A stretch of 64,000 nucleotides of DNA from MWDV01 sp002070715 (GCA_035411585.1 DAONTI010000007.1:66075-130074), one strand, 5' to 3'; positions 24,726 through 33,846 are shown, counted from the first letter of the stretch. Translations and numbers: made by a program. Notes: generated by a model from the letters alone, not told the origin.

Positions 24726-24882
24726 GTGGAACGGGCGACCCGCCCGTTCCGTCCGGCCACTGGCCGGACGGATGTAATCTCTTTCCTCTACCGTCGTCGG
24801 GAAGTCTGCCGTGAACTGTCAAGGCACATGGTTGGCCTGGGCGACAGGTTGTCGCCCAGCACGGCCAAGTTGGCCGTTCCAC
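24726..24882. repeat. Cloverleaf-like hairpin element, copy 1 (157 bp)
   Basis: Outer stem gtgga (24726-24730) with tccac (24878-24882) encloses hairpins acgggcg/cgcccgt, ccgtccggcca/tggccggacgg, ctgggcgaca/tgtcgcccag (24837-24859) and acggcca/tggccgt. The same 157-bp design recurs at 25156. The two copies share both the stem order and the exact length. Not a tRNA: no anticodon or T-loop. The first 75 bp downstream of the element are also repeated. Confidence 0.75.
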
Positions 24883-24931
24883 CGGGACCCAAAGAAGTTG
24901 GAGGGCGAGAGCTGAAATCGAAAATCATCCA

Positions 24932-25034
24932 AGCCCCGTCAGGGGCGGCATCGTCCGATCCCGCAACCCGATTGCTGTGCCATTCAACCTTCGCTTCGAT
25001 AAAAAAGAAAAGAGGATGCCGCCCCTACGGGGCT
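24932..25034. repeat. Paired REP hairpins with inverted ends
   Basis: gcccc-gtca-ggggcggcatc at the left (24933-24952) is mirrored by gatgccgcccctacggggc at the right (25015-25033). A second pair, with changed but still paired bases, lies at 25413-25511 (gctccgtcaggagc; gcgcctacggcgc), and further half copies at 25075-25087 and 25364-25382. The whole 24639-25650 gap is made of such repeats; I see no gene in it. Confidence 0.65.
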
Positions 25035-25155
25035 CGAAAGAAACATGGCCTGCGGTGGCTACACAGATGCCGCGCCTCCGGCGCTCCACGAGCCGCAGTG
25101 GAAGTGGAATTTACCGTAAGGAGCGCAACCGTCTCGGTTGTTGCACCCGGTTACA

Positions 25156-25312
25156 GTGGAACGGGCGACTCGTCCGTTCCGTCCGGCCACTGGCCGGACG
25201 GGTGTAGTCTTTTTCCTCTACCGCCGCCGGGAAATCTGCCGTGAACTATCAAGACGCATAGTCTGCCTGGGCGGCAAGTTGCCGCCCAGTACGGCCAAGT
25301 TGGCCGTTCCAC
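25156..25312. repeat. Cloverleaf-like hairpin element, copy 2 (157 bp)
   Basis: Starts exactly 430 bp after copy 1 and has the same length. In the third hairpin (25267-25289) position 8 changes a to g and its partner t to c relative to copy 1, a paired change that keeps the stem. In the first hairpin cgcccg becomes cgtccg, still pairing by G-T wobble. Conservation of fold is therefore visible directly. Confidence 0.75.
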
Positions 25313-25412
25313 CGGGACCCAAAGAAGTTGGAGGTCGAGGGCCGAAAGTCGTAGATCATCCAAGCCCCGTCAGGGGCGGCATCTCTGTAGAAACAAACCC
25401 AAACAATTTTTC

Positions 25413-25511
25413 AGCTCCGTCAGGAGCGGCATCGTCCGGCCCCCAACAAAATGGCCATTCCATTCAGCCTTCGCGATAGGAAAGGAGAGAAGATGCCGCG
25501 CCTACGGCGCT
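25413..25511. repeat. Second REP pair
   Basis: Left arm agctccgtcaggagcggcat and right arm gatgccgcgcctacggcgct. Compared with the pair at 24932, the stem base pairs differ while complementarity is kept (gcccc/ggggc to gctcc/ggagc; gcccc/ggggc to gcgcc/ggcgc). Confidence 0.6.
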
Positions 25512-25590
25512 TCGGATGGGTGTGTGTGGTTTATTGCTGCTCCACAAGAAACTATCTCACAAATAATTTCGTCCGCAGATTGTGTCGATG

Positions 25591-25668
25591 CACACCGATG
25601 GGGCACCGGAAAAAATCTGGAAAATCAGCGTCATCTGCGGATTCGTTTTTTCAGGCTTCTGACGGCGG
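25591..25668. repeat. Dispersed 78-bp repeat, copy 2
   Basis: Matches 20581-20657 with blocks caccgatg, gcaccggaaaaaatctg, cgtcatctgcggattcg and tcaggc. Its right end overlaps the last codons of the DUF1638 gene. Confidence 0.6.
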
Positions 25669-26442
25669 CACGGATTCGGCTTGGATGATACGCTCGTCGT
25701 AGCTCGGGGCGATTTGCTGGCCGGGTTGGACGATCAGGAAATCCTTTTCCGACCAATCGCCGTCCAACCATCGCTGCAACAAACCGAGGTTGCCGATCAT
25801 GGTTTCAAATTGCCAGCCACGGTCGGCGCAGATGCGTTCCACCTGCGCGCGAAGATTCAGCGGCTGGGTGAAATCGAAATCAATCAACACGCCGTGCGAG
25901 TAATGACCGGCCCAATCGGCCATCGCTTCCAACAGGTATTTGGCTTTTTGCTCGCCGTATTTGGCGACCCAATGTTCGTAGGCGGCCTGGGCGTTGTTGT
26001 TCCCCGGCGGCAGCAGGCTGCCGGTCTGCCCCGGCGACAACCCCCGGCGGCGCGCGCATTCCAGCCAGCCGGAGGTGTAATAGTAGGTGCCGGGCCGCTC
26101 CGCAAAGCACTGTTGGTAACGCTCCTTCGAGCCGAGAAAAAAGGTGATGCAATCGTGCGCCCGAGGCACCACCAGCGGCAGATGTCGGGCCCGCAACCCC
26201 TTCAGAATGCTGCCGCACAAGCCGTATCCCACCAGAATGGCCTCGTATTTGCCGTCCGGCACCGCGTCAATCCGCTTTTGAATCTCCCCGCGGCCGCGCT
26301 GTGGCACGTCGTGATGTCCCTGGGTGAGAAATTCCAGATCGTAGAGATGCGGCGACCGCGCGGCCAGATGACAGATTTCGCGGAACGCAATTTCGCAGGC
26401 GATAACCTTGAGTAATCGGGAAGGGTTGGCGGGGGCGCTCAT
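25651..26442 (-). CDS. DUF1638 protein
   Basis: 263 residues, cytoplasmic (no signal). The DUF1638 pattern is visible: LLKVIACEIAFREICHL at the N-terminus (ACE), then ILVGYGLCGSILKGLRARHL (YGLCG) and VVPRAHDCITFFLGSKERYQ (HDCI, GS), with YYYTSGWLECARRRG and SHGVLIDFDFT further on. The Cys residues in ACE, GLCG and HDC look like a metal or cofactor site. Family members occur beside corrinoid methyltransferases; no such neighbour here, so the role is open. The ATG at 26442 opens MSAPANPSRLLKV. Confidence 0.85.
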   Translation of the reverse strand: MSAPANPSRLLKVIACEIAFREICHLAARSPHLYDLEFLTQGHHDVPQRGRGEIQKRIDAVPDGKYEAILVGYGLCGSILKGLRARHLPLVVPRAHDCITFFLGSKERYQQCFAERPGTYYYTSGWLECARRRGLSPGQTGSLLPPGNNNAQAAYEHWVAKYGEQKAKYLLEAMADWAGHYSHGVLIDFDFTQPLNLRAQVERICADRGWQFETMIGNLGLLQRWLDGDWSEKDFLIVQPGQQIAPSYDERIIQAESVPPSEA

Positions 26443-26470
26443 GACGGGCCGGGATTGAGCGGTTGCCGGG

Positions 26471-27484
26471 TCACCGGAGACGCGGACGCAAAACCAGATG
26501 ACGGTATTCCATGTTGGTGTGATCGCCTTGCAGATAAATCGGCCCGGGCCGGATTACATCGGACCACAACGCGCCGCCCGTGCAGCCGGCGAGGGGTTGG
26601 TTATCAATGATGTTGACGCCGTTGAGCACGACGGTGACGTGGCGATCCACGAGGGTGATTGCCAACGTCTGCCATTCCCCGGCGGGTTTTTCGGCGGCCA
26701 CGCGCGGGGTGATGCGACTGTAAATGGCGCCCAAGTGATGGGCATCCACCGGTTTGCCGTAGCTATCCGATACCTGGACCTCGTAGATGCCGCGCAGGTA
26801 GATGCCGCTGTTGCCGTTCGGCGGCATCCGCACCTCCAGCCGCAGGTTGAAGTCTTCAAACTCGGCGTCGGTCCGTAAATTGCCGTACCGCTTGCGGGGT
26901 TTGCCTTCCTCCTGCCGGGTGTCATTCACCAACAACCCATCGCGGGCGTGCCAACCATTGTCGGCCTGGGGATCCGTGAGCCGCCACCCCGTCAGATCCT
27001 TGCCGTTGAACAGCGTGATGGGCGCGCCGAATTTTACCTGGCGGAGATCGGGCGCCGGCGGCAAAGGCGGCTGGCGACGACCCGTGAAAGTGGCGACCTC
27101 TTCGCCGCCTTGGGGCCGTTGCTTGACGGTGGTCAATTCCAATGCCTCGCCTTGGGCGGTGGCAGTGATGGTTTCTTTGAGTTGAATTTTGACGGTTTTA
27201 CCCGCGGCATCCTCCCGTTCCACCGTGTGGAGCCGCGTGACCTTGAGTTGTCCATTTTCGATTTGCGCCGCTTCCGCCGGCAGCACACTGTCGCCGCCCC
27301 AGAGCACGTGGGCGCGGAGTTGCCCGTTCTGTTCCTCGACCCCCAGCCAGCCCGCGCGACCATCGGGCAGGGTTAAAGCCCACGCCCCGGTCCAGGGATT
27401 GGCGGCGGTGGCGAGGCTGGCGGTAAGGAGATAAAAACAGACGGCCGTCCCGCCGCGCATAAGGAGCGAAATCGTGGATTTCAT
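26471..27484 (-). CDS. Secreted DUF1080 (3-keto-disaccharide hydrolase type) protein
   Basis: 337 residues from the ATG at 27484. MKSTISLLMRGGTAVCFYLL then TASLATAA is a signal peptide. Residues 30-150 are a small beta domain (NPWTGAWALTLPDGRAGWLG); from about 155 the DUF1080 domain begins (APITLFNGKDLTGWRL, then GNLRTDAEFEDFNLRLEVRM, PNGNSGIYLRGIYEVQVSDS, HHLGAIYSRITPR, PIYLQGDHTNMEYRHLVLRP). The family has a concanavalin-like fold and some members hydrolyse 3-keto-glycosides; periplasmic sugar processing is the likely role. Confidence 0.9.
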   Translation of the reverse strand: MKSTISLLMRGGTAVCFYLLTASLATAANPWTGAWALTLPDGRAGWLGVEEQNGQLRAHVLWGGDSVLPAEAAQIENGQLKVTRLHTVEREDAAGKTVKIQLKETITATAQGEALELTTVKQRPQGGEEVATFTGRRQPPLPPAPDLRQVKFGAPITLFNGKDLTGWRLTDPQADNGWHARDGLLVNDTRQEEGKPRKRYGNLRTDAEFEDFNLRLEVRMPPNGNSGIYLRGIYEVQVSDSYGKPVDAHHLGAIYSRITPRVAAEKPAGEWQTLAITLVDRHVTVVLNGVNIIDNQPLAGCTGGALWSDVIRPGPIYLQGDHTNMEYRHLVLRPRLR

Positions 27485-27644
27485 TATGCGCGTGTTATGG
27501 CGTTTGACGGGAAACGAAACAAGCGAAAAAACCAGAGCAACAAAGAGGAGGCTGCGGTCGGGCAGGGGAATCCTGGTCGGCCAACCGTGTTTACCAATGA
27601 TGGTTTGGCGGGTTTGGTGTCGTTGCCTTTCGGCGAAAAGCGCG

Positions 27645-27680
27645 CCCAACAAAACAGGCGGGCCGTGACAGCCCGCCTGT
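27645..27680 (-). terminator. Intrinsic terminator of pnp
   Basis: On the minus strand acaggcggg, loop ctgtcacgg, cccgcctgt, then ttttgtt. Nine-pair stem about 30 bases after the pnp stop. Confidence 0.85.
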
Positions 27681-27709
27681 GAGGAAAGCGATTATTGGCC
27701 GATGCCAGG

Positions 27710-29998
27710 TTAACGTCGGTTACCGCCGCGCCGATGGCCCCGGCCGCGTTCGCGGCGTTGCGGACGTTCGCGCCGCTCGTGGTTGGGTTCATCCGGACGC
27801 TCCTCGCGGGAAGCTTCGTTTTCCGGTGGAGAGTCCGCCGGGGCGTCCGCCGTTTCAGACGGCGCCGGTTCGCCGCTCATTCCAGCGTCGCGTTCAGCCA
27901 TGGCGGCCTTCCGGGAGAGGCGCACCCGGCCTTTTTCATCCACGCCCAGGCACTTGACCCAAATCTCGTCGCCGAGCTTGACGATGTCCTCGGTTTTCTT
28001 GACGCGGAAATTGGCCAGTTCGCTGATGTGAACGAGGCCGTCCTTGCCGGGCAGGAATTCCACAAACGCGCCGAATTCCTTGATCGTCACGACTTTGCCC
28101 CGGTAAACCTTGCCGATCTCCGCCTCGGCGGTCATTCCGGTGATGGCTTCCTTGGCAATCTGCATGCCTTCTTCGGAAACCGAGAAGATGTTCACCGTGC
28201 CGTCATCTTCGATGTCAATTTCACAGCCGGATTCTTCGACGATCCGCTTGATATTCTTGCCGCCCGGACCAATCAAAGCCCCGATCTTATCGGGATCAAT
28301 CTTCAGGGAGACAATGCGCGGGGCGTATTTGCTGAGTTCGGGCCGCGGCGCCGCGAGGGTCTTGGCCATCTCGCCCAGAATGGCCAGACGCGCCACGCGG
28401 GCTTTCTCAATCGCCTCGACCATCAGCCGGGGCGGCAGGCCCCGCAGCTTGAGGTCGAGTTGGAAACCGGTGATGCCTTTTTCCGTGCCGGCAATCTTGC
28501 AATCCATGTCGCAGAAATGATCTTCCGCGCCGATGATGTCGGTGAGCAGTTGGTAACGCGCGATTTCCCGGGCGTCGTTGTATTCGGTGCAGATGCCGAT
28601 GCTGATGCCGGCAACGGCGGCTTTGAGCGGGATGCCGGCGTCCATGAGCGCGAGCGAACCGCCGCACACGGTGGCCATGCTGGTGCTGCCGTTGGATTCC
28701 ATGATCTCGCTGGTGACGCGGATCGAGTAGGGATAATTCTCGGCGGGCACCATCGGTTCCAGCGACCGTTCCGCGAGGGCGCCGTGTCCGATTTCGCGCC
28801 GGCCCGGGCCCATGATCCGCCCGGTTTCACCGACGGAAAAATTCGGGAAATTGTAATGCAGGATGAATTTCTTCTCGGTGTCGCCGCCGGTGTACGAATC
28901 GAACTCCTGCGCGTCCTGACCAGTGCCGAGCGTGGCCAGCACCATGGCCTGGGTTTCGCCGCGAGTGAACAAGGCCGACCCGTGCGCGCGCGGGAGAATC
29001 CCGACTTCCGCGCTGATCGGGCGGACGTCATCGAACGCGCGTCCGTCCAGCCGTTTCCCTTGGTTCAAAATCAGGCCGCGGACGGCTTCCTTTTGAAGGG
29101 TGTTCTGGGCGTCCTTGATGACGAACTCGGTGACTTTTTCCGCACCGAATTTTTCGACGAGTTTCGCACCGACTTCCTCGAAAATCGCGTTGATCGCAGC
29201 TTCCCGGGCCAGCTTGCCGGGCGTGCTGGTTAGCACGGTGGCGATGCGGTCGCCGGCCAGGGTTTTGGCTTCATTCAAGATGTCCTCGGGGACGATGTTT
29301 AAGGCGATCTGCCGCTTCGGTTTACCCGCTTGGGCGGCGAGGGTTTTCTGGGCCGCGATGATCGGTTGCACGGCTTGCAGGCCGAATTCCAGCGCGGCAT
29401 TGAAATCAGCTTCGGAGATTTCCTTGGCCGAGCCTTCAAACATGACGATCTCGGTTTCGCTGCCCACGAAGACGAGGTCCAGATCGCTGTCTTTCAATTC
29501 GCTGTGCGTGGGGTTGACGATGAACTGGCCCGCGATCCGGCCGACGCGCACGGCGCCGAGCGGTCCGGCCCACGGAATATCACTGACCATCAACGCGGCG
29601 GACGCGCCGTTAATGCTGAGGATGTCCGGATCATTTTCACCGTCGGCGCTGAGCACGATGGTTTGGACCTGGACTTCGTTGTACCAGCCTTTGGGGAAGA
29701 GCGGACGGATCGGACGATCCGTCATGCGCATGGTGAGGATTTCCTTTTCGGTGGGGCGTCCTTCGCGCTTGAAGTAGCCGCCCGGGAATTTGCCCGCCGC
29801 GGCGGCTTTCTCCCGGTAATCCACGGTCAAGGGAAAGAAATCCTGGCCTTCCCGGGGTTTGGCGGCGGCCACGGCGGCCACAATGACCACGGTTTCGCCG
29901 AGTTGAACCGTGACGGCGCCGTCCGCCTGTTTGGCGAGCTTGCCGGTTTCGATGATGAGTTGTCGTTCGCCGGAACCGGCGGTGACTTGGGTCTGCAT
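27710..29998 (-). CDS. pnp: Polynucleotide phosphorylase
   Basis: 762 residues. Two RNase PH domains (LVIVAAVAAAKPREGQDFFP-type first domain; FSVGETGRIMGPGRREIGHG, then EIMESNGSTSMATVCGGSLA in the second, with DxxxxMDCKIAGTEKGITGF), then KH (IGALIGPGGKNIKRIVEESG) and S1 (GKVYRGKVVTIKEFGAFVEF). It degrades RNA 3' to 5' using phosphate. The tail after residue 700 is Glu/Arg-rich and ends RRERGRGHRRGGNRR, an RNA-binding-type extension longer than in E. coli. Downstream of rpsO, the usual arrangement. Confidence 0.98.
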   Translation of the reverse strand: MQTQVTAGSGERQLIIETGKLAKQADGAVTVQLGETVVIVAAVAAAKPREGQDFFPLTVDYREKAAAAGKFPGGYFKREGRPTEKEILTMRMTDRPIRPLFPKGWYNEVQVQTIVLSADGENDPDILSINGASAALMVSDIPWAGPLGAVRVGRIAGQFIVNPTHSELKDSDLDLVFVGSETEIVMFEGSAKEISEADFNAALEFGLQAVQPIIAAQKTLAAQAGKPKRQIALNIVPEDILNEAKTLAGDRIATVLTSTPGKLAREAAINAIFEEVGAKLVEKFGAEKVTEFVIKDAQNTLQKEAVRGLILNQGKRLDGRAFDDVRPISAEVGILPRAHGSALFTRGETQAMVLATLGTGQDAQEFDSYTGGDTEKKFILHYNFPNFSVGETGRIMGPGRREIGHGALAERSLEPMVPAENYPYSIRVTSEIMESNGSTSMATVCGGSLALMDAGIPLKAAVAGISIGICTEYNDAREIARYQLLTDIIGAEDHFCDMDCKIAGTEKGITGFQLDLKLRGLPPRLMVEAIEKARVARLAILGEMAKTLAAPRPELSKYAPRIVSLKIDPDKIGALIGPGGKNIKRIVEESGCEIDIEDDGTVNIFSVSEEGMQIAKEAITGMTAEAEIGKVYRGKVVTIKEFGAFVEFLPGKDGLVHISELANFRVKKTEDIVKLGDEIWVKCLGVDEKGRVRLSRKAAMAERDAGMSGEPAPSETADAPADSPPENEASREERPDEPNHERRERPQRRERGRGHRRGGNRR

Positions 29999-30153
29999 GA
30001 TTTAGTTCTCCCTCCGTTGCTGCCGAGAAACTTCAGTGAATCCCGAAAAGCGTTCGGGACTGAATGAAATTGCCCGCAGCAACGGAGTATTTTTCCTACG
30101 CGATGGGGGTTGAAACGTGTTTCCGATCCGTTCGCGTTCCCCGGAACGAAAAC

Positions 30154-30190
30154 AAAAAGGGCGCCGGCGCCGCCGCAGCGTCGCCCGGGC
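30154..30190 (-). terminator. Possible terminator or processing hairpin between rpsO and pnp
   Basis: On the minus strand gggcgacgctgcggcgg, then cgccggcgccc, followed by tttttgtttt. The G+C stem with a T-run right after rpsO suggests partial termination, allowing separate control of pnp. The exact pairing is ambiguous because of nested ggcgcc repeats. Confidence 0.5.
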
Positions 30191-30201
30191 CCCGCGAAAA
30201 T

Positions 30202-30459
30202 CTATTTGCGAAGCTTCAGCTTCTTGGTCACAGCTTGGTAACGTTTCCGGTCCGTTTGTTGCAGATACGCCAGCAATTGCCGGCGTTGGCTGACCATCAT
30301 CAGCAGTCCGCGGCGCGAACTATGGTCTTTCTTGTTGGTTTGCAGATGGTTGCTCAGATGGTTGATCCGCTGCGTCAGCAACGCAATCTGCACGTCGGCG
30401 GACCCGGTGTCCCGCTCGTGAAGCTTAAATTCTTCAATCGTCTTCTGCTTGGCTTCCAT
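30202..30459 (-). CDS. rpsO: 30S ribosomal protein S15
   Basis: 85 residues: KTIEEFKLHERDTGSADVQI, ALLTQRINHLSNHLQTNKKD, HSSRRGLLMMVSQRRQLLAY, all canonical for S15, which binds the 16S central domain. It precedes pnp by 203 bp on the same strand, the conserved rpsO-pnp pair. Confidence 0.97.
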   Translation of the reverse strand: MEAKQKTIEEFKLHERDTGSADVQIALLTQRINHLSNHLQTNKKDHSSRRGLLMMVSQRRQLLAYLQQTDRKRYQAVTKKLKLRK

Positions 30460-30671
30460 ACTTCTTTTATTTCTCGGAGCGAGAAGTTAGGGGGGAACAG
30501 CGGCGGTGTAAAGGGATTTCGCAGGATTTCGCTGCGCGGCGGAGCCGACGCACCCGCAGAAGCCGTAACCGCGCGGCGGAGAAAGGGCGTCCTAACCCGC
30601 CTTTCCGCCGGTTTGCTGACAGGGGATGGCGGTCAAGAGCCGCCACCGCCGCGCGCCGCTTCGCCTTCGTT

Positions 30672-31535
30672 TCAGGTGACGAATTCCAGTTCCTGCCGGT
30701 GTGGTAATAAACCGCGTTCGTAGCCCAGTCCTAAAAAGCGCCGGATGGATTCGCGCCCGCGTTCCCCGTAATCGAGCGTCAATTGGTTCACATACATCCC
30801 CACAAACCGGTCCGCGAGGTCGAGTTCCATGTCGCGGGCGAACTGGAGCGCATAGGGGACCGCTTCGGCACGGTGATCCAGACCGTAACGGATGCTCGCG
30901 GTCAGGAGATCGGAGATCTGTTTGCGAACGGCGGGCGCGTGGCGTTTATGGATGACGTTTCCGCCCAGCGGCAAAGGCAGCCCGTCCTGCGTCTCGCCCC
31001 ACCAGACGCCCAGATCCACGCAAACCTCCAAGCCCTCGCGGGCGTAGGTGAGCTGGCCTTCGTGGATGATCAAACCCACTTCGGCGCGGCCCTGGTGCAC
31101 CGCTTGGAAAATTTGATCGAACGGAACAACCTCGTAATGCAGCTCCTGGGCGGGGCAACCCAACCAAAATTGCAGCGCCAGAAACGCGCTGGTCATGGTG
31201 CCCGGTACGGCGATTTTAGCTTGGCGAATTTGCGCTGGGGTAAGCGCCCGCTTCGCCACCAGCATCGGGCCGTAGCCGTCGCCCATGCTGGCCCCGCTGG
31301 GCAGTAGCGCGTATTTGTCCGACACGTAGGCGTAGGCGTGAATGCTGATCGCCGAAATATCGAGTTCGCCGCGGGTGGCGCGCTCGTTCAGCGTTTGGAT
31401 GTCCTGGAGAATATGCTCAAACCGGAAGCCGTGCATGGGAATCAGCTCCTTGGCGAGGGCATAAAACATGAAGGCATCGTCCGGGTCGGGCGAATGGCCG
31501 AGAGTGAGCGCGCGTTCGTGCATGATAGAGCGCAT
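30672..31535 (-). CDS. mqnD: MqnD-like menaquinone biosynthesis protein (futalosine pathway)
   Basis: 287 residues. LTLGHSPDPDDAFMFYALAK at the N-terminus, YGPMLVAKR, IAVPGTMTSAFLALQFWLGC, LIIHEGQLTYAREGLEVCVD and LGVWWGETQDGLPLPLGGNV match MqnD/MqnA-type periplasmic-binding-protein folds; the His in IIHEGQLTY is the catalytic one in MqnD. It converts cyclic dehypoxanthine futalosine to 1,4-dihydroxy-6-naphthoate. No other mqn gene is in the window. A second ATG four codons in (31523) is possible. Confidence 0.85.
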   Translation of the reverse strand: MRSIMHERALTLGHSPDPDDAFMFYALAKELIPMHGFRFEHILQDIQTLNERATRGELDISAISIHAYAYVSDKYALLPSGASMGDGYGPMLVAKRALTPAQIRQAKIAVPGTMTSAFLALQFWLGCPAQELHYEVVPFDQIFQAVHQGRAEVGLIIHEGQLTYAREGLEVCVDLGVWWGETQDGLPLPLGGNVIHKRHAPAVRKQISDLLTASIRYGLDHRAEAVPYALQFARDMELDLADRFVGMYVNQLTLDYGERGRESIRRFLGLGYERGLLPHRQELEFVT

Positions 31536-31563
31536 TGTCCCGCAGCCACACGGCGGTGTCGAA

Positions 31564-31591
31564 CAAAAACCGGAGAAGGGCCGGCGCCGGT
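31564..31591 (-). terminator. Weak terminator candidate after the secretin gene
   Basis: On the minus strand accgg, a 13-base loop region rich in ggcgccgg, ccggt, then ttttt. Short stem, low confidence. Confidence 0.35.
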
Positions 31592-33846
31592 CAGGGATTC
31601 GCCGTGGACGTCCCGGTGGGCGAAGGCGACGGTTCCGTTTTGTCGCGCGCGGTTTTCTCGTGATGTTTTTTGATGCGCAGCGTTTCTTCCTTCTCGAATT
31701 CCTGTTCGGCGCGGCTGATGCCCGGCAGGCGGGCGCGTTCCTGGACCGCCAGGGCCGAGGCCAGTTCCGGGGTGCGCAACACGATGGGCCGCATCAACAC
31801 CATCAACTCGCTGCGGTCATTCTGGCTGCTGTTGCTGCGGAACAACGCGCCCAGCAGGGGAATGTCTTTCAGGAGCGGGACGCCGGCATGCGATTTGGTG
31901 CCGAACGACCGGATGTAACCGCCGAGAATGATGCTTTCGCCGTCGCGCACCGCGATTTCGGCGGTCAGGGTGCGGCTCTTGGTCTTGGGCACTTTGCCCA
32001 CGTTTTCGATTTCCACGTCTTCGCCCAGTTCCTCGATGGCCTGGTCAATTTGCATCAACACCAATCCATCCGGGTTGATGAAGGGCGTGACATTCAACTG
32101 AATGCCCACGCGCAGTTGCTGGTATTGCGCGCTGGGACCGCCGCCCCAACCGCCGTAGTAGGTACCGGTGATGTAGGGCACGGTTTCGCCAACAAAGAAC
32201 GAGGCCGGCGTGGCGTGCGAGGTCTGAATGCGCGGTTTCTGGATCACCCGCACCGCGCCGTCGCTCGCCGCCGCTTCCAGGTTGATGAAGAAATCCCGGT
32301 CCACGTTCAGGAAATACCGCAGGCCCTGGCCGAGCAGTTGTTCCGAGGGATTGTTGGTGCCGCCGCCAAAGTTGAAAAACTTGGCGTGGTTGGCCGAGCC
32401 GGCGCCCAGGACGCCGCCGCCCAAATCCCGGGTGGTCTGCGCCGCCGAGATGCCCAGATTCCACCGGTTATTCAGCGAGACATCCAGGATGGTGGTTTCG
32501 ATCAACACCTGCGCCAATACCACGTCCAGCTTGGAGATCACGTCCTTGATCATTTCCATGTCCTGCCGCATGGCGAAAACCAGCAGCGAGTTCGACCGCT
32601 CGTCCGCAATGATCTTGTTTTGGCCGATGATTTCCATGTCGCCGGAGGTCGAGGCGCGCCGGATGATCTGTTGCAACCGATCGCTGAAGCTGGATTGCCC
32701 TGCGGCGGTGGCGGGCTGGCCGGGTTGCTGCATGCCCAACGTCGTGGTGCCGGGCTGGCCGGGCAGACCGGTGCCGGGGCGGGCGCCCGGGGTGGTCGAG
32801 CGGCCACCGGACGGTCGGGAGCCCACGCTGGTGCCGCCGCCGCCGCTGCTCAGGCTGTTCAACGCGTTGGCGATGTCCGTCGCGATGGCGTATTTGATCG
32901 GGATGACTTCCGAGATGAATTCCGAGGGGACCGTCACGTCAACTTCCTCGATCAATTCCAGCATCCGCTTGACGTTCTCGGTGTAGTCGCGCAGGACCAG
33001 AATCTGGCTGCTGTCAATCGGCAGGATGCTGTTCGGCACCTTGGCAAACGGGGTGAGCACTTGCACCAGTTCGCTGGGGCGCGCGTATTTCAATTGGGTG
33101 ATGTGGGTCACATAAGACCCCAGTTCGGGCAGGGCCTCCGCCTCCAGCCGTTGGATCGGCGCGCCTTCCTGGTTGGCTTGCGCGGTGGGGACGGCTTTGG
33201 CGAATTTTTCGCCCATGGGAATGAGGGACACCCCGTTCATGGCCAGAACACTTTCCAGCGCTTGAACGACTTCGGCGCGGGTCAACGGCGTTTCCGTGCG
33301 CAACAGGATGGGTGGACTTTGCAGGTTAGCTGGACGTAGGATGGTGCGTCCCACCAGTTTGGCGTAGTAATCCAATACCTGGTTCAAATCCGCGCCTCCC
33401 GAGCCGACCCAGTCAATGGTGCCGGCGGGAATTAATTCCTCCTGGGCCGGCGCCGGCTTGGCCGTGGCGACGGGAGTGCCCAGCGCGGTGGGCGCACCCG
33501 GGGCGCCCGGAGCTTCCGGCGTGGCTGGCGCGCCCGGTGTGGCCGGCGCGGCGGGGGTGGTGGGCAACGGACTGCTGGGCAGGATCGGTGGTGGCGACTG
33601 GGCGGGCTGCGGCACGCCGGGGGCCGCGGGCGTGGTCGGCGCGGGCAGCGACAAGTTGCTACTCTGGTTCGCGGCGTCGGGGGTAACGACCACGTTGGTG
33701 CCCCGGGCGGGGCGTTCGCGCATGGCTTCGCGCCGGGCGCGGGGGTCCGATGGAGCCCCCGACGGAGGGAACGACGGCGGGGCCGGCTGGGCCAGCGCGG
33801 TCAGCGTCAGGCCGCATGCGAGTAAAAATGGACAGATGGTTTTCAC
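31591..33846 (-). CDS. Type II secretion/type IV pilus secretin (GspD/PilQ-like)
   Basis: 751 residues with signal MKTICPFLLACGLTLTALAQ. A long Pro/Ala linker (residues 25-130) precedes N0 and N-domains (LNQVLDYYAKLVGRTILRPA; VIPIKYAIATDIANALNSLS with a Gly/Ser loop). The secretin core follows: LAQVLIETTILDVSLNNRWN, SHATPASFFVGETVPYITGT, then TAEIAVRDGESIILGGYIRS and GVPLLKDIPLLGALFRSNSS, and LMVLMRPIVL. It forms the outer-membrane pore. Last of four genes joined by 4-base ATGA overlaps. Confidence 0.93.
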   Translation of the reverse strand: MKTICPFLLACGLTLTALAQPAPPSFPPSGAPSDPRARREAMRERPARGTNVVVTPDAANQSSNLSLPAPTTPAAPGVPQPAQSPPPILPSSPLPTTPAAPATPGAPATPEAPGAPGAPTALGTPVATAKPAPAQEELIPAGTIDWVGSGGADLNQVLDYYAKLVGRTILRPANLQSPPILLRTETPLTRAEVVQALESVLAMNGVSLIPMGEKFAKAVPTAQANQEGAPIQRLEAEALPELGSYVTHITQLKYARPSELVQVLTPFAKVPNSILPIDSSQILVLRDYTENVKRMLELIEEVDVTVPSEFISEVIPIKYAIATDIANALNSLSSGGGGTSVGSRPSGGRSTTPGARPGTGLPGQPGTTTLGMQQPGQPATAAGQSSFSDRLQQIIRRASTSGDMEIIGQNKIIADERSNSLLVFAMRQDMEMIKDVISKLDVVLAQVLIETTILDVSLNNRWNLGISAAQTTRDLGGGVLGAGSANHAKFFNFGGGTNNPSEQLLGQGLRYFLNVDRDFFINLEAAASDGAVRVIQKPRIQTSHATPASFFVGETVPYITGTYYGGWGGGPSAQYQQLRVGIQLNVTPFINPDGLVLMQIDQAIEELGEDVEIENVGKVPKTKSRTLTAEIAVRDGESIILGGYIRSFGTKSHAGVPLLKDIPLLGALFRSNSSQNDRSELMVLMRPIVLRTPELASALAVQERARLPGISRAEQEFEKEETLRIKKHHEKTARDKTEPSPSPTGTSTANP

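Noticed and set aside
24726..24882. tRNA gene
   Set aside because: The cloverleaf has no acceptor CCA, T-psi-C loop or anticodon loop of the right size.
24702..25479. Plus-strand frames of 180 and 113 codons
   Set aside because: They read through the two copies of the cloverleaf repeat and give the same low-complexity peptide twice, with no start signal.
24726..25511. CRISPR array
   Set aside because: Only two copies, units far longer than CRISPR repeats, spacers not of uniform length, and no cas gene.
27695..29233. 512-codon plus-strand frame
   Set aside because: Antisense of pnp, whose own KH and S1 domains are intact.
31468..33339. 623-codon plus-strand frame
   Set aside because: Antisense of the secretin gene; no domain.
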